Positions 57,056-64,000 of a stretch of DNA of 64,000 nucleotides are shown here, one piece after another. The notes beneath the pieces were generated by a model. It was given only the letters and a program-made list of their open reading frames with translations, ran no database searches and was not told the DNA's origin. This stretch comes from Massariosphaeria phaeospora (Eukaryota > Ascomycota > Dothideomycetes > Pleosporales): contig JAADJZ010000018.1 of NCBI GenBank assembly GCA_011032825.1, forward strand, positions 496,001 to 560,000, in the 5' to 3' direction. How positions within the stretch are numbered: the first letter of the stretch is position 1; each line of letters begins with the position of its first letter. Both the position numbers and the translations under genes were made by a program.

Positions 57056-57446
57056 CTACATGCCGCCGCCAAACCTGCCACCGCCAGCACCAGCAGCACC
57101 ACCACCAGCCTGGCTCTGCGCCTCGCCCTGCATCTTCTCGCTGACCTTGACGTTGACCTCGAAGAACTTGGCGACGCATCGGTCTAGGCATACGCTTTCG
57201 CCTTTGTTGAGGTCGGGTTCGCGGTAGCTGGTGTCGATGCACTTCTTGCTGCATGATCCGACGAGCCTGTTGAGTGCATTGTATTAGCGTGCAGTCTGCG
57301 ATACAGGTGGTAGATGTTCAGCAATGGAAAGCTGAAGGGGTGGCGTACCGTGTGTACATATCCGACACCATGTCGACCTCAGCCTCTGCTTGTGCAATCT
57401 TCTGCTCCGAGGACATCTGAGGTTGGCGGCCGAAGAGGAACGACAT
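57056..57446 (-). CDS. TIM10: Mitochondrial import inner membrane translocase subunit Tim10
   Basis: Small Tim chaperone of the intermembrane space; with Tim9 it escorts carrier proteins to the TIM22 complex. Two exons (57446-57349, 57266-57056) give 102 residues. The twin CX3C signature is intact: CSKKC and CLDRC, spaced 16 residues apart ([20 protein letters not shown]). The N-terminal [20 protein letters not shown] and [17 protein letters not shown] are typical of Tim10 rather than Tim9. The C-terminus is a Gly/Ala-rich tail ([17 protein letters not shown]), common in filamentous fungi. The intron donor GTACGC lies after ACA CG, and the acceptor CAACAG restores Arg-Leu-Val-Gly. Confidence 0.95.
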
Positions 57447-58730
57447 GTTGAGTATTGGGCGCACGAAGCTCTGGGGAGAGGCGGGTTACAGGTGGCTGGA
57501 GGGTATAGGTAGAGTCCTAGCGTATGACTGGCGAGCAACGGTCGTGGATTGTGAAGGCGTGATGGAGTCGCTGTTGCGTATTTGTTGAAGTTGCGGCTCG
57601 ACGAGTGACGATGCCCAGGTCTACGGGTAGGAAGAAAATCGGAGCTTGGGCCTCCACACAGTCTGTGCTTTGTCCGGTGCCTCTTGAGATCCCACGAACT
57701 TCTCTCACCCCTCTCTATCACTCCTTTACACTCCTCTATCACCTAGTGTACCATGCCCATCCTCTTTCGCACGACTACGGATTTTCCGGGCGCTCGCTGT
57801 CTCGGTCAAGCATGAACTTGCCGTTGGACGATGACCGGTTTAGCAATGCCTGCTTATCCGCCGTACTGCATATAACCTCTGCTAGATATATGCGCCTCTC
57901 ATCGGCTTCTCAGCACGTGGAATCTGCCCGCCAAGTGCACCCCTCATCTCGTTACCGCGATCGGTTACAGTTGGAACTGTTCTCAGAGCATGGGATCTAC
58001 CTGGACTACCCACGCTTCTCTAACGATTGATACATCTCGCCATCAAGGCCGCCATCGAAATAACTGATCCGGAGATCCAGAAGAAAATGCTTTGTCGTTC
58101 GTACTGTCTCAGGACTTCACTTCACCAAATCCATCATGGCAGAATTGGGTCGATAAGCATCTTCTAGAACACCATTCTTTCTAATGCGAAGTCACAATCA
58201 TCTGCCGCTAGCTCAAGCCAAACTACAACAAGCTTTGCCGGACGGTCGATCAATCTATCATCCGCACCTCGGGTCTGTTACACTCATGTGGATTTTCTGG
58301 GGTACGCATAGCAAATCAAGGCAACCGAAGGAGCGCAGCAAGTCAAAGCCAATGACTAGAGTTGGTTCAAATCTGACCCCTGTCCAGCAATATGACGAGT
58401 CGTGAATTTCCATGCCTGCGGTTGTTACCTTCGGCACTTTAACCACAACTCCCGGCCAGCACTACAAATTAACAATTCATCAAACAAAACATTTGACCAA
58501 ATTCCAGCGCTCCAGTTGGTCCTCATTGTCAGACAACCAAGGTAATCCATGAGATTAGGTTCCCATGGAGGCGATGATTAGATTGAAGCTCTTCACAGCC
58601 CCACACTCATGATTTAAACTATGTATCGATATATACAACTGTCTGGAAGCCCAGCTTTTGACTTAAGAAGCCTGTGGTCCACTTCAGTATCTTCATACTG
58701 ACTTCGAATCTTCAGGCAAAAGACTTCACC
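57447..58730. other. Divergent intergenic region, no supported gene
   Basis: About 1.3 kb between Tim10 and the DUF1996 gene. The longest frame (from about 57611 to 58030, plus) overlaps the Tim10 leader antisense and lacks any domain. Confidence 0.4.
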
Positions 58731-59909
58731 ATGGTTTGGAACACTCTCATCGCCAGTGCGCTTTTGGCGCAATCTGTCTCTGCGCAGAACATGCTTCGTT
58801 TTGCCTGCTCTCAGCTCACTGTCGAGCGTGCTGATCCCCTCGTCACCCCTGGACAGAATCCTGCTCCCCACACGCATCAGATCGTGGGAGGAAACTCCTT
58901 CAACCTTACGGTAGTGCACACACAGCTCGTAGAGGACCGTCACTGACATAGTACAGATGGAGCCAGGCAAATACGATCCCCCAGCTAAGTCGACGTGCAC
59001 CTCTTGCACGTATTCGTAAGTGATCCGGCTATATGATATCGATATTCTGCTAACGCTGAGAAGGGAAGACTTCAGCAACTACTGGACTGCTGCTTTGTAC
59101 TTCAAATCGCCGGAAAACGGCACATTTCAACGCGTGCCCCAATATGCCAATCTGGGACTTCAGCAGGATGGGGGCATGACCGTGTACTATATGCCCTACA
59201 GCGCTAAGAACAACAAGATGACAGCGTTCAAGCCCGGCTTCAGAATGATTGCAGGCGACCCCGCCACGAAGAAGAACAACAGAGCTTCCATCTGTCACCG
59301 CTGTCTCGGAAATGGTGAGGGCTTTGCTCCATGCGATGCCAAAGACACCGGCGAGCTCCCGACCAAGTACTGCCCCACTGGCATTCGTGCCACCGTCATC
59401 TTCCCCTCGTGCTGGGATGGAAAGAATCTGGACTCTCCGGACCACAAGAGCCACGTTGCCTATTCCAACTCTGGTGGTCTCGGTACCCCGAACTGCCCTG
59501 CTTCCCACCCTGTTTCTATTCCCCAGGTCATGTACGAGATCATGTGGGACACTGGAAAGTATAAGAACACCGCTTGGTACGGCAACGGAAAGCAGCCCTT
59601 TGTCTACAGCTTTGGTGACGGGTAAGTACCCTGGCGAAGGCACAAGGTTACGAGATCACTGACATGGATTATAGAGTTGGGTACGGCCAGCACGGCGACT
59701 ACCTCTTCGGTTGGAAGGACGACTCCCTGCAGAAGGCCATGGACGCTCTGCCCAGCGGCAAGTGCGCCAACGCCAACTGCAGCGTGCTCAAGGTTCAGTC
59801 CGGTGCGGACTCCATGAAGTGCAAGAAGGCCCAACAAGTCGTCGAGGATGTCGGCAAGAGCGGACAGTGGATCAAAGAGCTCCCAGGAGGCGCCATGGTT
59901 ACTTACTAA
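58731..59909 (+). CDS. Secreted DUF1996 domain protein
   Basis: Four exons (58731-58910, 58957-59015, 59064-59621, 59675-59909) give 343 residues. A signal peptide (MVWNTLIASALLAQSVSA) precedes the DUF1996 domain: RFACSQLTVERADPLVTPG, PHTHQIVGGNSFN, CTSCTYSEDFSNYWTAALYF, VPQYANLGLQQDGGMTVYYM, FRMIAGDPATKK, CPTGIRATVIFPSCWDGKNL, HKSHVAYSN and YGQHGDYLFGWKDDSLQKAM. The function of the domain is not known; it is widespread in secreted fungal proteins, and the paired His/Cys residues suggest metal or carbohydrate contact (speculation). All joints keep frame. No C-terminal GPI signal or WSC domain is present, so a soluble secreted form is expected. Confidence 0.92.
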
Positions 59910-60650
59910 GTCATGGTCGTAGGCAACTCCGGCTTCAAGCACTGGTATTGTGCCGAACGGTAACCTGTCACCCCTTTCTAAATTCTGTTTTCCGATATCA
60001 AAGGTTGGACTGACATTCATGTGTTGGTGATTATGTGGTCCCGACGGCTTGTCTATCTACATGCTACCTTGTTGCCGTACATAACTTTATTCCCGATCGA
60101 AATTACATTCTCTTCATGCTACTGACAGCAAATTCGTACACACTCTGAGAGCATCGCTTTGAACCGCCTTGCGTCTGCCACGCTTTCAAGCTGTTGTCGC
60201 AGAGCTACGCTTTTGTATAGAGTCTTTCCACGGCGTATCGTTCGAATGCGTTCCAGAAGGTGGATCGGGAAAGTCGAAATAAGCTCTCTCGGCAAATTTT
60301 ACGCCCCACAAGCCGTTCTAAATTATGTGGGGTTGAGTGCGGGGATTGACCTAGGGGCAGCGCCTTTGTTTTGATATCGTAAGCGCGGCCCTGGTCAGTT
60401 GACGTTGCCATTAGGTATACGAAAGAACAGGAGGAATACGAGGAAGAGGATTCAAGAAATCTTTCAGTATCGGATCAGGTACTGTGGGTATCAAGAAAGG
60501 TTTCGATCTGGACTCTTTAAGTACCGACCAATCTCCTCAGATTCCGGGTGCTGGACGGGTGAAGATATATTAAACATGCCAGGACATCAAGCACCAAGGT
60601 CTAGCGCTTTCGTGATGCGTCCAAGCCGAATACGATATAAAAACATACGC
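59910..60650. other. Intergenic region between convergent genes
   Basis: About 740 bp; no gene or repeat recognised. Confidence 0.4.
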
Positions 60651-61707
60651 CTACCAAGCGACAAAAGCTCCCGCCGCAGCGCCGAGCACCATCCAATCCA
60701 TTCCAGCCAAACTCGCAGCACCTGTCCCCTGGGTCGCAGCTCCTGTCTCCACCGCTGTGCCATCCGTCTTTGTCGCTGCCGTACCCGTCTCCTTCGCCGC
60801 AGTACCCGTCTCCTTCGCCCTAGCATCTGTCTCCTTCGCGGTGCCGCTTGAACGCGCCGCCTCGCTCCTCAACGAAGCGAAATCTATCGGCAACGGCACG
60901 CAAGCCGAATACCCCGAGCAATAGTCGTACCGGCCACAGCACTCTTTTCCACACGGCGTGTGGAACTCTTCCTCTAAACAAGCCTCGGTGGGCGTAGGCA
61001 GCGATTCCGGAACCTCGACCGTGCTCGTAGGCGTAGAAGCATAAGATGCGATACTTTCAGAGTTGACAATGACGCCGTCGCACTCCACAAGACAGTTCAT
61101 CCATTCGGTCCCGCTTGCCCACGCGCTCTCTTCGGGGAATTGCTTCTTTGCGCAGTCCTGTGCACAGGGGTATGATTTGCATGGTATGTCGGCGTTTGCA
61201 AATCCAATGAGCCCACCGTACTTTAGCTCCTTCATGGTTTCTGCGGGTGTCCATGAGCCCTTGCCGCCAGAGAGAAAGAACAGCTTGGTGTTTCCAGGAC
61301 CAATGATGGATTCTCCGACAGTGCCCTTTTCTGGATTGCTGTAGCCCTCAGACGATATCTCATAGTAGAGTCCCGATGGTCCCATCTCAGGCGGAACGGT
61401 TACTTTGATAGTACCATCCTGGGCAGGGATGAAATCCGTCAAACTACCTATCGTTTGTGAGTTTCGCGGACGATGATAGCCTTTGGCAAGTTCATGAGTA
61501 CTCACACATCTTATAGTTGTAGATAGTGCTGAAGATGCCAATTTTCAGATCGGTCGCCTTCATTCCGTCATAGTAATCCCCGACTTCCGTCGCATTAACA
61601 ATCGTCACCTCCACTTCCTCGCCAGCCGTCACATTCTGGCCTACAATGCTGAGTTCGGCGGCGCAAGCAAACGCCGCAAGTCGCGACACGAATAAAATGA
61701 AGCGCAT
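60651..61707 (-). CDS. GPI-anchored, cysteine-rich cell surface protein with KETGTAA repeats
   Basis: Two exons (61707-61506, 61447-60651) give 332 residues. A signal peptide (MRFILFVSRLAAFACA) is followed by an Ig-like beta region (ELSIVGQNVTAGEEVEVTIV, TVPPEMGPSGLYYEISSEGY). A cysteine-rich stretch follows (CKSYPCAQDCAKKQFPEE, MNCLVECDGV, CLEEEFHTPCGKECCGRYDY, CSGYSACVP). A repeat region of KETGTAA-like units leads to a C-terminal GPI signal (SLAGMDWMVLGAAAGAFVAW). The protein is expected at the plasma membrane or cell wall; no catalytic motif is seen. The intron donor GTGAGT follows AAG ATG T and keeps frame. Confidence 0.85.
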
Positions 61708-63197
61708 CTTGAGGACGGGAGACTGAACGAGTGACTAGTTGATTAAAGAGTATACGAGGAATTTGGGTATTATTGTAGCAAAAGAGAGCGCGCAAAGCGA
61801 CAGTAAAACGAGAGACAAGCCGGTGGAAACCCCGAGTGAGGGAGCTCGCCAGGTTATATTCCGGGACACGAGCTCGCAACATGGAAACGACCCACCTAGC
61901 ACTTTTCCGCTTTAGTTTAATTATATACAGGGCTTGCGATCCTAACGGTATTTTCGGTGTTGTGACCCGCAGACTGTTCGCGCTAGGCACCCGAGCTAGG
62001 TCGTTAACTGTTAAAATATCTAGGCGAAAATTTCCGTCTGCGTTAAAACACTACCTCGGCTTCGGCCCTGCGTAACATCACGAAGTGACTTGGAAGTTGG
62101 GACATGACTCACAATGTGACTCACGACATCCATCAGTAGGTACCACCTAGTGGCGGCTCTCGCGCGTTCAGTCCTTCCAACCTCGCCTGTCTTCTTGTCA
62201 GCGTTCTAGCCACTGTGTTCAAAGTACAGCGCCGCGACTGTTCCATCCCAAAACGTTGGCCACCGCCATGCCTTCAACTCATAGATTTCTCGTTCTCTAC
62301 AAGTACGCTGGCCGCTTCTGCCTTATCGGGTGATCATAGATCGGGCGAGCCAAGTTTCTGCAACCTCTCGAGAACCATTAGTGCCTTTGTAAGATCGCAT
62401 TGAAAGTCGATGAGGGTTCGTCAATGGAGTTCATCATTGGTAGCCTGCGTGGTGCCTCTGTGGCTATTTCTGTATCAGGTGTCATATTCGTAGAGCGCGC
62501 CCTGTGTTGGTGCCGGAAGTCCTGTACTGGATTGGAATCCGGAGCTTAATTGCCTTCGGGTTGTCCATTGCTGGATCTGTTTGGAGCTCGCCGGCTGTCC
62601 GGATTTCACAGCTGCGACCTTCGCAACCTCTTGTTCTACCTTAGCACCAAGCACCTGTGGCGCCATGATGCGGTGCTATGCATTCGCAGTGTAGTAGGAT
62701 CGGGCAGCGCAAGTGATGCAAGTAGCACAAAGAGGAAAGAGGGTGGGTTGAGTGAGAGGGCGGTTGAGGTCAAGGAACGAGGTTAGGTGGGAGGACTCTT
62801 TTCGGACTAGGCCCGATGCCGGGCACATCATCCCGAGGTCGATATCGGCGCTAGACTTCATTCATATCATGAGGCAATTCACGGTTCAATTAATTGATGA
62901 CTGGGTATGGAGTACATGTTCAGAAGTCGAGAAGGTATTTCCGCTCAGCGATATCAATGGAAATACTTTTGGTCACTATCTCGTCGCCCCACTCTTTTGT
63001 GTGTGGGGTAGCGATAATCGAGTACCGTTACCACCTTCCACCTCGCACGGGACCTTGCCTCACTACCACGTCCTCTGACTGCCAGTCCATCCCGTCACGC
63101 TTGATCTGAGTCCAGTTCCTCGAAGACCGGCGTAGCGGAAGATTCTTCGCTCCCATCAGACCAGAAAAACCCCCCTTTGATCTCCCAGTCTAGCAAG
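61708..63197. other. Intergenic, possibly degenerate, with a short AT-rich part
   Basis: About 1.5 kb. Around 61895-62050 there is a TA-rich patch (TTTAATTATATACAGGG, GTTAAAATATC). A 63-codon frame starts at the ATG at 62666 and ends at 62475 (minus; MAPQVLGAKVEQEVAKVAAV). It is protein-like in composition but unrecognised, and may be a remnant. Confidence 0.4.
62475..62666 (-). CDS. Hypothetical short protein (uncertain, possible remnant)
   Basis: A single 63-residue frame from a real ATG (MAPQVLGAKVEQEVAKVAAV, ending ALYEYDT). It has no recognised domain or signal peptide. It lies in a gene-poor area next to a right-edge gene whose 3' end also looks irregular. Confidence 0.2.
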   Translation of the reverse strand: MAPQVLGAKVEQEVAKVAAVKSGQPASSKQIQQWTTRRQLSSGFQSSTGLPAPTQGALYEYDT

Positions 63198-63379
63198 CTA
63201 CTTCGTATACGACACAGCGGGTATGTTCATGATCCTCGCAGAACGCCTCGGACCAGAAATAGCCCCTATTGATGTGCTAAGCGCCTTGCCCTTACCCTTG
63301 CGCCGGGTACCCTTTGTTGTGCTCTTACGTTGGTCCGGATCGCCCAGATGGCGTTCGTCCCCAACGAAGTCTGCAACTG

Positions 63380-64000
63380 CTATCTGCTTGGTTTTTTATG
63401 TCTGTATCGACGATCTTGAACTGGATCGGAATGTGAATCTTCATCGCCTTCGGGTTCAGACGGCTCTTTCAGTTGAACCCATTTCCCTCCTCTGGCCCCT
63501 CTACGTCCACTCTTCGGTTCTCTGGTTATTGGCTGTGCTCGTTGTTCGTCTTGGGGTTCAGCTATAGACGATGCCTCATCCATACTCGATTGGGTTTGAT
63601 CGATTGCGCTTCGGGTGTCATTCTGAGGCGCGAGATCTAGTGCCTCGTCGTCGGCTTCGGCTGGGGTTGTGGCGACTGCATCCATTTGTACGGTATTGTC
63701 CTGTTCGCTATTCTCGGTAATCATTGTGTAGTCAGTATGAGATAATTCGATGGGAGCGATGTAGTTGACGGTATGGGGTGCATCGCCGGGTCGCTGATCC
63801 TCTCGTGTCACGTCATCCGCCACCATGCTGTTGCCATCCTGCCTCTTGTCTTGCGTATGCGTCGGGGTTGACAGCGGTTCATGGTCGTCACCATCTCTGT
63901 CCGAATCGGAATCGTCCCCAATTGATGATGCATCCGACGCTATAGCCAAAGAGCTATTGTTTGTTGCACTCCCTAGGTGACCAATGCGGTACAGGTTTTG
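63380..64000 (-). CDS. Acidic low-complexity protein, 5' end beyond window
   Basis: The frame is open to the right edge, starting QNLYRIGHLGSATNNSSLAI from 64000, and stops at 63380-63382. It is rich in Asp, Glu, Ser and Gln, with a basic Gly-Arg patch (KSGRRGARGGKWVQLKEP) and EGDEDSHSDP near the end. No domain is recognised. Past the stop another frame continues with similar character (GDPDQRKSTTKGTRRKGKGK, then GPRRSARIMNIPAVSYTK) to a stop at 63198. A 38-nt GT-AG intron (63421-63384) would join the two in phase, but it lacks a branch site and is short even for fungi. So the true 3' end is either 63380 or 63198, or there is a frameshift. Confidence 0.45.
   Translation of the reverse strand, partial: QNLYRIGHLGSATNNSSLAIASDASSIGDDSDSDRDGDDHEPLSTPTHTQDKRQDGNSMVADDVTREDQRPGDAPHTVNYIAPIELSHTDYTMITENSEQDNTVQMDAVATTPAEADDEALDLAPQNDTRSAIDQTQSSMDEASSIAEPQDEQRAQPITREPKSGRRGARGGKWVQLKEPSEPEGDEDSHSDPVQDRRYRHKKPSR

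Noticed and set aside
57611..58030. A roughly 139-codon frame antisense to the Tim10 leader
   Set aside because: It has no domain, lies antisense to the Tim10 upstream region, and shows no clear coding bias.
58365..58385. GGTTCAAATC resembling a tRNA T-loop
   Set aside because: No flanking 5-bp stem, acceptor stem or D-arm could be found.

Overview
The window is nuclear DNA of a filamentous ascomycete, most likely a Dothideomycete (Pleosporales-like). Evidence: compact genes on both strands, introns mostly 45-65 nt with GT...CTRAY...YAG signals, moderate GC, and a set of typical Pezizomycotina proteins (ATG2, Clr2, GWT1, Sfr1, Tim10, a KIN4-type kinase, DUF1996 and STAND/NACHT proteins). I saw no rRNA, tRNA, CRISPR array or intact transposon. 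Species assignment is inference.

Layout, left to right: the 5' part of an MFS permease (1-1159, minus); a 3.1 kb gene-free stretch; ATG2 (4262-10898, minus), with an ADGF-type adenosine deaminase (11492-13283, plus) diverging from it; a small probable mitochondrial membrane protein (minus) diverging from a coiled-coil protein (plus); a Ser/Pro-stalked single-pass membrane protein (minus); the heterochromatin factor Clr2 (plus); PPP4R2 (minus) diverging from a UPF0658 Golgi membrane protein (plus) across a repeat-rich shared upstream region; Mpv17/Sym1 (plus); a KIN4-like kinase (minus); a Rieske-FAD AIFM3-like oxidoreductase (minus); a nine-exon secreted GH31 glucosidase (plus); a NACHT NLR-like protein, an SDR enzyme, Sfr1 and Gwt1 (all minus); a long Ser-rich protein with a helical C-terminus (plus); Tim10 (minus); a secreted DUF1996 protein (plus); a GPI-anchored Cys-rich protein (minus); and an acidic protein running off the right edge (minus).

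There is no obvious operon-like or biosynthetic cluster. Most genes are housekeeping: autophagy lipid transfer, GPI-anchor synthesis, mitochondrial import, silencing, phosphatase regulation and meiotic recombination. The accessory-looking material is the NLR-like gene with its SDR neighbour, the GH31 enzyme, the secreted proteins near the right end and the right-edge fragment. The points most worth a second look are: two GC-AG introns (ATG2 and GH31); the 5' exon of the UPF0658 gene, where coherent peptide fragments lie in three different frames; two clusters of a GTCGCCC-type heptamer in the same upstream region that satisfy the G-quadruplex rule on the minus strand; and the NLR-like gene. 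Splice sites were placed by hand from reading frame, consensus signals and remembered family motifs; each chosen model keeps frame arithmetically. No database search was possible.
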